A stretch of DNA of 64,000 bases from Lichenifustis flavocetrariae (GCF_026130545.1 NZ_JAMOIM010000004.1:248001-312000), one strand, 5' to 3'. Positions 31,071 to 39,246 are shown, counted from the stretch's first letter. Numbers and translations are program-made. The notes: generated by a model from the sequence alone, not told the origin.

Positions 31071-31880
31071 TTAGAGTTCTACGCCCTGGCGGCGCGCCAT
31101 GAAGGCTGTGATGCGTTCGGTTACGATGCCCTTGAGAAGAATGACGATCAGGCCGACGATGAAGTACCAGATGGCCAATTTGACGTGATAGCCCTCCGGC
31201 ACGACGCCTCGCTTCTCGAGGTCGAGCAGGGCCACGAGCACACCGCCCCAGACGAAGTATTCACCGGCATTCGCATGCGGGAAGAGGCCCAAGATCGGAT
31301 GCACGAACGAGACCGCCGAATCGTAGAAGGCGGGTTTGTGCTTTTCCTCGAGGAAGGTTCCGAACGTATAGGCCATCGGGTTGGTGAGGAAAAACACCGA
31401 CAGGACCGGGAGAACTGTATAACGGGTCAGGGCGACCTTCCCCATCGATTGCGCAAAGCCGTGCACACGCTCTTCGCCGATCAAGCCTGTGAGCGCGTAA
31501 AACGCCGTCATGAGCACCACGAGCGTCGGAATGATGCCGGTGACGAAGCCCACGAAGACCTCGCCGCCCTTCTGGAACATGCCGATGAAATGCGAGCCGA
31601 TATTGCCGAGCCATCCGAGCTGGTCGGCCGTCGGCTTCAGATTCTTCACCTCGTTCTGATATTTGGTGAGCGCATCGGCGGCCGACGCCGGCGCGTCAGG
31701 CGCCGCGGCCTGTGCGAGCACGATGGCGTTCCTGTGCAATTCGGCCGCAACCCCGGGTCTCGCGGCATCGGTCTGGCCGAGAGCGATGTCGATCGCGTGC
31801 CACCCGGCGTCGTGTAAGGCCGCGAGCGTCGTGCCGTGTGCCATGAGTTCTATGGCGTGTGCCGCTGTGTCGACAAGCAT
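31071..31880 (-). CDS. srlA: PTS glucitol/sorbitol-family EIIC with N-terminal extension
   Basis: The core from about residue 88 matches the EIIC(Gut) permease (FQKGGEVFVGFVTGIIPTL, FFLTNPMAYTFGTFLEEKHKP, GLFPHANAGEYFVW), with about four membrane spans. The protein is 269 residues against about 187 in E. coli SrlA; the extra part is an Ala/His-rich N-terminal segment of about 88 residues with no recognised domain. With the EIIB membrane part it forms the polyol channel. The gene is second in the operon, 25 bp after gutM. Confidence 0.93.
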   Translation of the reverse strand: MLVDTAAHAIELMAHGTTLAALHDAGWHAIDIALGQTDAARPGVAAELHRNAIVLAQAAAPDAPASAADALTKYQNEVKNLKPTADQLGWLGNIGSHFIGMFQKGGEVFVGFVTGIIPTLVVLMTAFYALTGLIGEERVHGFAQSMGKVALTRYTVLPVLSVFFLTNPMAYTFGTFLEEKHKPAFYDSAVSFVHPILGLFPHANAGEYFVWGGVLVALLDLEKRGVVPEGYHVKLAIWYFIVGLIVILLKGIVTERITAFMARRQGVEL

Positions 31881-31905
31881 GGTCAGTCCTCCCCTCGATG
31901 TTGCG

Positions 31906-32316
31906 TCAGGCCGCCGCTTCCACGCGTTGCTGAAGTTTCAGCGCGGCTCTTTCGATTTGCTCGGCGGCCTTGATCAGCGCCCCGCCGGTCGCTTTGTCCC
32001 GGAAGGCCGGCTCTTCGGGCAGGTCGTCCAAGGTCTTGCCTTCGATGGTCGACAACCGCGCAAATCGGGCGAAGACGGTGCGTCCCCGCATGATCAGCGC
32101 GCGACGCACGGTCCGATCCGGGCTGACCACCAGCAGCAGTATGACCCCGGCCCCAAAGGTCGAGCGCGCATTGCCGGCCCCGACAAAACCATCGGGCCAG
32201 AGGCGGGAGACGTCGCCCATCGTCGCACTGAAGTGCCGCATCTGAACATAGGTGCCGAGCGCCTGCAGACCCCAGGCCACCACAAGCCCCATCAGTGCAA
32301 TCTGCCATAATGGCAT
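31906..32316 (-). CDS. gutM: GutM/SrlM-like protein of the PTS operon
   Basis: The ATG at 32316 has TAGGAGGAA 6 bases upstream, the strongest ribosome site of the operon. The 136-residue protein begins with a membrane helix (LWQIALMGLVVAWGLQAL) and continues GTYVQMRHFSATMGDV, the GutM pattern. In E. coli GutM (SrlM) is described as an activator of the glucitol operon, though a membrane-anchored small protein may act indirectly. It is the first gene of the PTS operon. Confidence 0.88.
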   Translation of the reverse strand: MPLWQIALMGLVVAWGLQALGTYVQMRHFSATMGDVSRLWPDGFVGAGNARSTFGAGVILLLVVSPDRTVRRALIMRGRTVFARFARLSTIEGKTLDDLPEEPAFRDKATGGALIKAAEQIERAALKLQQRVEAAA

Positions 32317-32510
32317 CGACGTTCCTCCTATTACCGGTCTTGCCGCCGGTCTGCCAGGTTCTGCCCTGGAAGCTATCCTCAATAGAGAACATTTGAAATA
32401 TGCGGTGTCAATATGTTCCGGTCGCGAAATCGTGAGCGACAGGAGCGGGTTTTTCCACCAAACAGGGCGTGCCAAATAAGCATATTGCGGTGCGCCAAAG
32501 GTGAGGATGC
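32317..32510. promoter_or_regulatory. divergent control region of the PTS and DRL operons
   Basis: This 194-bp region drives the PTS operon (minus) and the unknown/DRL/E1/E2 operon (plus). It is AT-richer than its surroundings and holds a near-direct repeat, AATATGCGGTG (32397-32407) and ATATTGCGGTG (32482-32492). The spacing could suit one regulator controlling both promoters. No classical DNA-binding regulator gene is in the island. Confidence 0.5.
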
Positions 32511-33158
32511 ATGGATCTCGAAATCACGCGCCACGTGATGGAAGTGCCGGATCTGCGGCACCGCGTCCGACAGTTGCGTTGGTTCAAGACGTCGTTTCGG
32601 CAACATGCCCGGTTGGTCGGTCAACACTATGGGCTTGCGGTCCGGGTCGACGAAACGCGTTTGACCGAGGCCTTCCTCAATTGGGCTGAACGGTTTTCTG
32701 CCGATAAGGACTATGCGCGGCTCGACCGTCGCGACTTCGTGACCTTCACGGGCGGACTTCTTCTGCGCGAGTTGTTGCAACTCCACCCCGTCGAGGTCGA
32801 GGCGAGCACCGCGACCGGAATGCCCACATTGCAGCAGACGCCGAATTGGGCGATCGTTCACGATTGGCCCGAAGGCTTCATATCGACCAATTATTGCTTG
32901 AGTATCCTGGCGGCCGTGTTGGAGCAGGAAGGCATGCCGCTGACGATCCCGGCTTTGGCCAACGATTTGCGGACGTGGTGGTCCTATCGAGAAAATGTCG
33001 GCGAAGATCCTTCGCGCGCGATCGCCTTTCTCGACCTTTTCACCGGCACCGAACCGAATTGGTACATGCCCGACTCGGTCGCCAGCCGGACGGCGATTAA
33101 ACGCGCTCTACAGGCCAAGGTTGTTCCGGACAGCGTGACGACTGAAGTCGCAGTCTGA
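32511..33158 (+). CDS. unknown protein, first gene of the DRL operon
   Basis: The ATG at 32511 follows GTGAGGATGC. The 215-residue product is soluble, rich in aromatic residues (RWFKTSF, RTWWSYREN, TEPNWYMPD) and shows no signal or membrane segment. I recognise no family. Its place as the first gene of the divergent operon, 69 bp before DRL, suggests a specific part in this island: a regulator, small enzyme or folding factor are all possible. One part (AFLDLFTGTEPNWYMPD) looks like a conserved C-terminal motif. Confidence 0.75.
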   Translation: MDLEITRHVMEVPDLRHRVRQLRWFKTSFRQHARLVGQHYGLAVRVDETRLTEAFLNWAERFSADKDYARLDRRDFVTFTGGLLLRELLQLHPVEVEASTATGMPTLQQTPNWAIVHDWPEGFISTNYCLSILAAVLEQEGMPLTIPALANDLRTWWSYRENVGEDPSRAIAFLDLFTGTEPNWYMPDSVASRTAIKRALQAKVVPDSVTTEVAV

Positions 33159-33227
33159 AGTTTGTATTGACGACTGTACAATTGTTCGATAGCTCATGGG
33201 GCAAGCTAACGGAACCGGATAGGTCTG

Positions 33228-34577
33228 ATGCAGAATTTCATCGGGTTGGCCGCCGAACTCGCGGCGCGCGCTGAGCGGCAGGGCCCGATCACCATCGGTC
33301 TCGCCGGTGCGGGCCAGATGGGAACCGATATCATCGTTCAGGTCAGCATGATGCCGGGCATCCGCATCGGCGCCATATCTGAAATCCGGCTGCAGAATGC
33401 CATCGACGCGATCCTCATGTCGGGTCGCGAGCGGGGCGATATCGTCGATGCGAAATCGGCCAGCGATATCGATCTGGCGATCGAGACCGGCCGCGTGGCT
33501 GTCACCGACGACTACAAGGCCCTTTGTGCCTCGGGGCGGATCGATGTCGTCATCGATGCGACGGGAAATCCGAATGTCGGGACGCTCGTGGCGCTGGAAG
33601 CCATGCGGAACGGTAAGCATGTCGTGATGCTGAACGTCGAGGCCGACATCACGATCGGCCGTTTCCTCAAGGAAGAGGCCGACAAGGCGGGTGTGGTATT
33701 TACGGGTGCGGCGGGCGATGAGCCGGCCTGCGCGCTCGAACTGATTTCCTTCGCGCAAAGCTGCGGGTTCGACATCGTGGCGGCCGGCAAGGGCAAGAAC
33801 AATCCACTCAAATTCGACGCCATGCCGGAGGACTACGAGGCCGAGGCCCGGGCCCGCAACATGAGCGCCCGAATGCTCGTCGAATTCGTCGACGGCTCGA
33901 AGACCATGATCGAGATGGTGGCCATCGCCAACGCGACCGGCCTTGTGCCCGATGTCCCCGGCATGCACGGCCCTGCCGCCACCCGCGAGCAATTGGCACA
34001 GGTTCTCTGCACGAAGGAAGACGGCGGCATCTTGAACAAGACTGGGGTCGTCGACTACTCCATTGGTAAGGGAGTGGCTCCCGGCGTGTTCTGCATTGTC
34101 AAGCCGCGTCACGATCGCGTGACCGAGCGGATGATCGACCTGAAGGTCGGTCCAGGGCCGTGTTTCTCGCTGCTGCGCCCCTACCATCTCACGAGTCTCG
34201 AAGTGCCGCTGTCAGCGGCGCGGGCCGTGATGCACGGGAAGGCCGATATGGTGCCACTGGATCATCCGGTGGCCGAATGCGTGACGGTCGCCAAGCGCGA
34301 CCTTCAACCCGGCCAGACGCTCGAAGCGATCGGCCTGCACGACTACCGGGGTTTCGCCATGACTTGGGCCGACGCCCGCACGGAGGGCGCGATCCCGCTC
34401 GGCATCGCCGAAAAGGCCAAGGTGATGAAGCCCATCAAGGCCGGTGAGAAGCTGACCTACGACAATTGCGTTCCTGACGACTCGCTCGTGGTGACGCAGA
34501 TCCGCAAGCGGCTCGATCAATCGGACGCCCGGTTCATGGGCAGCAATCCCCAGCTACAGGAGCGGCTGCGCGCCTGA
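33228..34577 (+). CDS. DXR-like (DRL/DXR-II family) NAD(P)-dependent oxidoreductase with SAF domain
   Basis: The 449-residue protein has an N-terminal Rossmann motif (ITIGLAGAGQMGTD, 21-34), a catalytic middle with GKGKNNPLKFD near 187-197 and SIGKGVAPGVF, and a C-terminal SAF domain (AVAKRDLQPGQTLEAIG style). This is COG4091, the homoserine-dehydrogenase-like family that includes Brucella DRL, shown to convert 1-deoxyxylulose 5-phosphate to methylerythritol 4-phosphate with NADPH. Relatives may have other substrates. Here it sits between a PTS and an acyloin-cleaving complex, which favours catabolic use in the oxidative direction. The substrate is inferred. Confidence 0.88.
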   Translation: MQNFIGLAAELAARAERQGPITIGLAGAGQMGTDIIVQVSMMPGIRIGAISEIRLQNAIDAILMSGRERGDIVDAKSASDIDLAIETGRVAVTDDYKALCASGRIDVVIDATGNPNVGTLVALEAMRNGKHVVMLNVEADITIGRFLKEEADKAGVVFTGAAGDEPACALELISFAQSCGFDIVAAGKGKNNPLKFDAMPEDYEAEARARNMSARMLVEFVDGSKTMIEMVAIANATGLVPDVPGMHGPAATREQLAQVLCTKEDGGILNKTGVVDYSIGKGVAPGVFCIVKPRHDRVTERMIDLKVGPGPCFSLLRPYHLTSLEVPLSAARAVMHGKADMVPLDHPVAECVTVAKRDLQPGQTLEAIGLHDYRGFAMTWADARTEGAIPLGIAEKAKVMKPIKAGEKLTYDNCVPDDSLVVTQIRKRLDQSDARFMGSNPQLQERLRA

Positions 34578-34652
34578 ACGGCGCCTCCGCGACACAATCT
34601 CAGCGGGCCGACGGCGGCAACAGTCGGGCGCCAACCCGAAGGAAACGACGGC

Positions 34653-35705
34653 ATGACCATGCAAGTCACGGATGGCGGTCGAGCGCAGCCAACGCCCGTT
34701 CCGGTGCAGGCTGATGGGGGATCGAACCTGCCCGCCATCTACCAGCGCCTTGGTCGGGATGCGCTCAGGGACGCGCTGAAGAAGATGCATCTGATCCGGC
34801 TCTTCGAGGAGGGCGCCGAAAAGGCCTATATGCGGGGCCTGATCCACGGAACCATGCATCTGTCGATCGGCCAGGAGGCGAGCGCCGTCGGCACCTGCAT
34901 GCCACTCAGCGACGCCGATTACATCACCTCCACCCACCGCGGCCACGGCCATTGCATCGCCAAGGGCGCTGATGTCGGGCGCATGTTCGCCGAGTTCTTC
35001 GGCAAAGAGACCGGCTATTGCCATGGCCGGGGCGGCTCCATGCACATCGCCGATGTGGCCAAGGGCAATCTCGGCGCCAATGGCATCGTGGGCGGCGGTA
35101 TTCCAATCGCTGTCGGGGCGGCGCTGTCGGCCAAGCGCCGGAAGACGACCCAGGTCGTCGTCTCGTTTTTCGGCGACGGCGCCAACAATGAAGGCGCATT
35201 TCATGAGGCCTTGAACATGGCCTCGGTCTGGAAACTGCCCGTGGTGTTCGTCTGCGAGAACAACCGCTACGGCATGTCGACCTCGACGGAGCGTTCTACG
35301 GCGGTCGCCAATGTGGCGGATCGCGCGGTCGCCTATGCGATGCCGGGCGTCATCGTCGACGGCAACGATTTCGCGGCCGTGGCCCAGGCCTCTTTCGATG
35401 CGGTCGACCGGGCCCGGCGTGGCGAAGGGCCGACGCTGATCGAATCCAAGACCTACCGGATCCGCGGCCATTCACGCTCCGACCGCAACCGCTATCGCAC
35501 CAAGGAAGAGATCGAGGAATGGCGTGGGCGTGACCCGATCGTCGCCTTCGAAAAGGAACTGCTCGATCTGGGCCTCCTCACCCGCGACGAGAGCGAGGCG
35601 GTGCGGGCCGAGGCTGAACGAGAGATCGAGGCGGCAATCAATTTTGCGGCCGAAAGCCCAGCCCCGCCGCTCAAGGATCTCACGCGGTTTGTTTACTCGA
35701 ATTGA
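34653..35705 (+). CDS. acoA: acetoin-dehydrogenase-type TPP-dependent E1 alpha subunit
   Basis: The 350-residue protein is the alpha subunit of a heterotetrameric E1. The TPP/Mg motif runs from GDGANNEGAFHEALN near residue 174 to the Asn of CENNRYG; THRGHGHCIAKG and the phosphorylation-loop-like RIRGHSRSDRNRYR are also present. Sequence style is closer to acetoin dehydrogenase (AcoA) and PDH alpha than to branched-chain 2-oxoacid E1. It starts 75 bp after the DRL gene. In acetoin dehydrogenase this E1 cleaves an acyloin, leaving hydroxyethyl-TPP; here the substrate may be the DRL product. Confidence 0.92.
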   Translation: MTMQVTDGGRAQPTPVPVQADGGSNLPAIYQRLGRDALRDALKKMHLIRLFEEGAEKAYMRGLIHGTMHLSIGQEASAVGTCMPLSDADYITSTHRGHGHCIAKGADVGRMFAEFFGKETGYCHGRGGSMHIADVAKGNLGANGIVGGGIPIAVGAALSAKRRKTTQVVVSFFGDGANNEGAFHEALNMASVWKLPVVFVCENNRYGMSTSTERSTAVANVADRAVAYAMPGVIVDGNDFAAVAQASFDAVDRARRGEGPTLIESKTYRIRGHSRSDRNRYRTKEEIEEWRGRDPIVAFEKELLDLGLLTRDESEAVRAEAEREIEAAINFAAESPAPPLKDLTRFVYSN

Positions 35706-35898
35706 AGCGGGCGGCTCAGCCGACCGCATTCAAGATCGATGATGAAAGCCGGACTGCAGCTTCTATCCTGCCATCATGTAGGGGGTGGGGGGTGCCTGGT
35801 ACCGGGCCATCCCGGCGCAGAGTTCCTTTTGGCTTTCCGACGCCCACCCTAGCCCCTCTCCATCAGGGAGACGGGAATGTCATCCGGAGCACCGCCTC
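35706..35898 (+). repeat. 193-bp spacer with decayed palindromic repeat between E1 genes
   Basis: The spacer between E1 alpha and E1 beta contains CCCCTCTCC-ATCA-GGGAGACGGG (35853-35874), a nearly palindromic element, and CCGGG-CCAT-CCCGG just before it. The first resembles the palindrome in midA (57432-57454). It looks like a degenerate copy of a dispersed palindromic repeat. Such a spacer inside an operon could form a stem that adjusts downstream expression. The E1 beta GGAG lies 10 bases before its ATG. Confidence 0.6.
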
Positions 35899-36897
35899 AT
35901 GGACGCCGCCGTCCGAGAACTGAGCTATGCGCAGGCCATTCAAGAAGCCATGGCGATCGCCATGGAGGCCGATGAAAACGTGATCTTGATGGGCGAAGAC
36001 ATCGGGGTTTATGGCGGCGCCTTCCAGGTCACGGGCGACCTGGTGCATCGCTTCGGCGAAGACCGGGTGATGGACACGCCGATCTCGGAACTCGGCGGCG
36101 CCGGTGTCGCGGTCGGCGCGGCGCTCACCGGATTGAAGCCGATCTTCGAATTTCAGTTCTCTGATTTCGCGACTCTCGCGATGGAGCAGATCGTCAACCA
36201 GGCCGCCAAGATCCGTTACATGCTCGGTGGCGAAGTGAGCGTGCCGCTCGTCATGCGCTTTCCGGCCGGTAGCGGCACCGGCGCGGCCGCCCAGCACAGC
36301 CAGAGCCTGGAAGCCTGGCTCGCGCATGTCCCCGGCCTGAAGGTCGTGCAGCCCTCGACGCCGTATGACGTGAAAGGCCTGCTGCTTGCCGCGATCGCCG
36401 ATCCCGACCCGGTGATGATCTTCGAACACAAGCTCCTCTACAAGATGAAGGGGCCGGTGCCGGAGGGCAGCTATACGGTGCCGATCGGCAAGGCCGAGAT
36501 CCGACGTCAGGGCAGCCACGTGACGATCGTGGCCACCGCCATCATGGTGCATCGAGCGCTCGAAGCTGCCATCGAACTCGCCAAGGACGGTATCGAGGCG
36601 GAGGTGATCGACCTGCGCTCGCTGCGGCCGATGGACACTGGTACCATCATCGAAAGCGTCAAGAAGACCGGCAAGCTGATCTGCGTCTACGAGGGCGTGA
36701 AGACGCTCGGCATCGGCGCGGAAATCTCGGCCGCGATCGCCGAGAGCGAGGCCTTCGACTACCTCGACGCGCCGATCCTGAGGCTCGGCGGGGCGGAATG
36801 CCCGATCCCGTATAATCCCGATCTCGAAAAGACAGCCGTTCCACAGGTCGACACGATCCTGGCGGCGGCGCGTTCCCTGCTCGCCGGGAGGCTCTGA
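35899..36897 (+). CDS. acoB: acetoin-dehydrogenase-type TPP-dependent E1 beta subunit
   Basis: I start it at ATG 35899 (332 residues, GGAG 10 bases upstream); a longer frame from 35785 would run through the repeat-derived spacer. It has the transketolase-like pyrimidine-binding fold ([29 protein letters not shown]) and the C-terminal domain with [13 protein letters not shown]. It pairs with E1 alpha to form the active site. Its TGA overlaps the E2 start (TGATG), so translation is coupled. Confidence 0.93.
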   Translation: MDAAVRELSYAQAIQEAMAIAMEADENVILMGEDIGVYGGAFQVTGDLVHRFGEDRVMDTPISELGGAGVAVGAALTGLKPIFEFQFSDFATLAMEQIVNQAAKIRYMLGGEVSVPLVMRFPAGSGTGAAAQHSQSLEAWLAHVPGLKVVQPSTPYDVKGLLLAAIADPDPVMIFEHKLLYKMKGPVPEGSYTVPIGKAEIRRQGSHVTIVATAIMVHRALEAAIELAKDGIEAEVIDLRSLRPMDTGTIIESVKKTGKLICVYEGVKTLGIGAEISAAIAESEAFDYLDAPILRLGGAECPIPYNPDLEKTAVPQVDTILAAARSLLAGRL

Positions 36898-38309
36898 TGC
36901 CAAGCGAGGTCATTCTGCCCCGCGTGGACATGGACATGGCCACGGGCAAGATTTCAAAATGGCTGGTGCCCCCCGGTGCCACGGTAACCAAGGGACAGCC
37001 TCTCTTCGAGATCGAAACCGACAAGGCCACGATGGAGATCGAGGCCGAAGCCGACGGGACGATCCGGGATCTCGTCGACGCGTCCGCCAGGGATATCCCG
37101 GTGGGCAGCGTGGTGGCCTGGATCGATGCGGCAGGCGAAGCTGCCGCAGAGAAGCCGGCTGCGGCCGAACCCGCGCCGGCTCCGCCGCGCGGCCGTCAAC
37201 AGGACGAGGGCGCCGAGCAGGCCGTTGCTGAGTCGCCCGGAACCCCCAAAGTGTCCTCCGGTGGATTGGCCAGGGTGATCGGACGGGAACGCGCGACCCC
37301 GCTGGCACGGCGCCTTGCGCGTGAGCACGGGATCGCATTGGCCGACCTGCGCGGCTCGGGTCCTCGGGGACGTATTCAAGCATCTGACGTCGCAGCGGCC
37401 TCGAAGCCGGTTCTGCTGGAACCTCGTCCTGCAAGGTCCATCCCGGAGGCGTCACCCCCAGCGACGAAAAGCCTCTTTGCTGCCGGGGATTCCACAAACC
37501 CCGAAACCACGCCCGTTGCCGCATCGGCCGCGCCGCTCTCACCGGGTTCCGCCACCCTCGTGCGATTGCGGGAAGGAGATGGGACACCGCTGGTCCTGAT
37601 TCACGGCTTTGGCTCGGAGGCCAACGGCTGGCGCCCGTTCTTGACCGGCCAGAGCTTCACCGGTCCGGTCTTCGGCCTTGATCTTCCCGGACATGGCGGC
37701 GCGGCCGGCAATGCCGTCGCGGGGTTCGACGATCTCGTCGATGCAGCCGAATCCGCGCTCTTGGAGGCCGGGCTTAAGGGTGCGATCGATGTGGTCGGGC
37801 ACTCTCTCGGCGGAGCCGTCGCGGCCTCGATGGCCGAGCGCGGGATGCTCGACGTCCGGTCTCTTCTTCTGCTGTCGCCGGCCGGCTTGGGACCGGAGAT
37901 CAATGGCGGGTTTCTCCAGGGCTATCTGGGGGCAACCTCGGAGACGTCATTGCGGCCCTGGATGCTGGAACTGGTGGTCGACCCTCAAACGATCACGCCG
38001 GCCCTGGTTCGTGCGACCCTCAAGGCTCGCCAGCGATCCGCTGGCGTCGAGGCTCAGCGGAGAGTGGCCGCGGCTGTTTTCCCGGACGGCACGCAGTGCT
38101 TCTCGATCCGGGCGGATCTGGCGCGGCTCCGGATGCCGGTCCGGGTGATCTTCGGAACGGACGACAGGATCATCCCGGCTCGGCACGCTGCCGGCCTGCC
38201 GCCGCTCGTGGCCCTCCATCTGCTGCCCAACATCGGCCATATGCCACACTTCGAAGCGTCCGAGGTCGTAACCACCATCCTGAACCAAGTGATTGACCCA
38301 CAACGGTAA
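36897..38309 (+). CDS. acoC: lipoyl-E2 with alpha/beta-hydrolase domain (AcoC type)
   Basis: The 470-residue protein has a lipoyl domain (about 1-78) with the lipoyl-Lys K43 in ETDKATME, a Pro/Ala linker, a subunit-binding domain (133-165, ATPLARRLAREHGIALADLR), a second linker, then from about 220 an alpha/beta hydrolase with nucleophile S303 in VVGHSLGGAV, an Asp in FGTDDRIIP and a His in NIGHMPHFE. The usual catalytic E2 acyltransferase domain is absent, as in acetoin dehydrogenase AcoC. It carries the acetyl group from E1 to CoA; the E3 gene is not in the window. Confidence 0.92.
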   Translation: MPSEVILPRVDMDMATGKISKWLVPPGATVTKGQPLFEIETDKATMEIEAEADGTIRDLVDASARDIPVGSVVAWIDAAGEAAAEKPAAAEPAPAPPRGRQQDEGAEQAVAESPGTPKVSSGGLARVIGRERATPLARRLAREHGIALADLRGSGPRGRIQASDVAAASKPVLLEPRPARSIPEASPPATKSLFAAGDSTNPETTPVAASAAPLSPGSATLVRLREGDGTPLVLIHGFGSEANGWRPFLTGQSFTGPVFGLDLPGHGGAAGNAVAGFDDLVDAAESALLEAGLKGAIDVVGHSLGGAVAASMAERGMLDVRSLLLLSPAGLGPEINGGFLQGYLGATSETSLRPWMLELVVDPQTITPALVRATLKARQRSAGVEAQRRVAAAVFPDGTQCFSIRADLARLRMPVRVIFGTDDRIIPARHAAGLPPLVALHLLPNIGHMPHFEASEVVTTILNQVIDPQR

Positions 38310-38346
38310 CCTAACCTCGCTAGACCGTGACTCCGGTGGTGCTTGC

Positions 38347-38399
38347 ATTGCCACAGTCCGGTGGCAATATCAGTTCCAGTCCTGACCGGCTTTCCGGTC
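38347..38399. terminator. two hairpins after the E2 gene
   Basis: ATTGCCAC-AGTCCG-GTGGCAAT (38347-38368) is a perfect 8-bp stem and GACCGG-CTTT-CCGGTC (38384-38399) a perfect 6-bp stem, the latter followed by TGTT. They lie 38-90 bp after the end of the DRL/E1/E2 operon and before the unknown gene at 38431, so the operon probably ends here. Confidence 0.5.
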
Positions 38400-38430
38400 T
38401 GTTGAAGTCGGCCTGAAACTTAGGTGTCCT

Positions 38431-39216
38431 ATGCGGCGTTCGGCCAACAACCTCTTGCACTCGATCAAGGATCAGGTCCGCAACGTGCGGTATACGATTC
38501 GGGCCGAGGCCGATGCGCCTGGTTCGGGCTTGCCGAAGGCGGTGGGCAACATTGATCTCGGTCCGCTGATTGCCATCGGCTCCGTCGTCAGCACGCCCGC
38601 CTTGCGGGTGGTCGACGGCATTTTTACACAGGTCGAGTCCCTGGCCACGGAGGTGATGAAGCCACGCGGCAAGTTGGAGCTGCGGTTCCCGCTTCACATC
38701 GGCGCCTACCTTGACGGCGACGGTAGCTTTTCCGCGTATCTGTACGAGGCCTACAAGGATCTGACCGAAGTGCAGGGCGTTCGTAACGTCTTGATTTCCG
38801 AGCATGCCTTGGATGACGCGCAGGCCAAATTCCAGGCTCGCCATTCGGATGCCGCCGCGTCGAGGACACGTGGGTCGGGACAGGGCAGGGCGACGGATTT
38901 GGTGCAGCTCTGCGCCGGTCTCGCCTGCGCGCTTGTCGATGCGCGTCCGATCCGCAAGCTGGAATTCGGTGGTTCCGATATGGGCAATCAAAGCTTCATG
39001 CTGTCGCCGAACATCTACTGTGGTGTCGCGATCGGTCTGGTGACGGCCCTCGTTACCCAGAACCCGGCCTTACGGGATGACATTGAGAGCCTTCAGGACA
39101 GCGTCGGCTCCGTCGTCAGTGCGCGTTTCGACCGGTTCAAGCGTGCTCTTTCGGGTAAATCCCCGATCATTGATTTGGCGAAGCAATTCGAGGCCGTTCT
39201 TCCCTTCCTGCCTTAG
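38431..39216 (+). CDS. unknown soluble protein downstream of the E2 gene
   Basis: The 261-residue protein starts at ATG 38431 with AGGTGT upstream. It has no signal peptide; a central Ser/Arg/Gly-rich loop (around residues 137-152) separates two more conserved-looking halves. No recognised family. The hairpins ahead of it suggest separate transcription from the E1/E2 operon, so any role in the island is open. Confidence 0.65.
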   Translation: MRRSANNLLHSIKDQVRNVRYTIRAEADAPGSGLPKAVGNIDLGPLIAIGSVVSTPALRVVDGIFTQVESLATEVMKPRGKLELRFPLHIGAYLDGDGSFSAYLYEAYKDLTEVQGVRNVLISEHALDDAQAKFQARHSDAAASRTRGSGQGRATDLVQLCAGLACALVDARPIRKLEFGGSDMGNQSFMLSPNIYCGVAIGLVTALVTQNPALRDDIESLQDSVGSVVSARFDRFKRALSGKSPIIDLAKQFEAVLPFLP

Positions 39217-39246
39217 TTGTGACGCCACATATCGATTTAAGAGGAA

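Noticed and set aside
35863-36903. Minus-strand open frame over E1 beta
   Set aside because: Antisense shadow of a clear E1 beta subunit; no motif on the minus strand.
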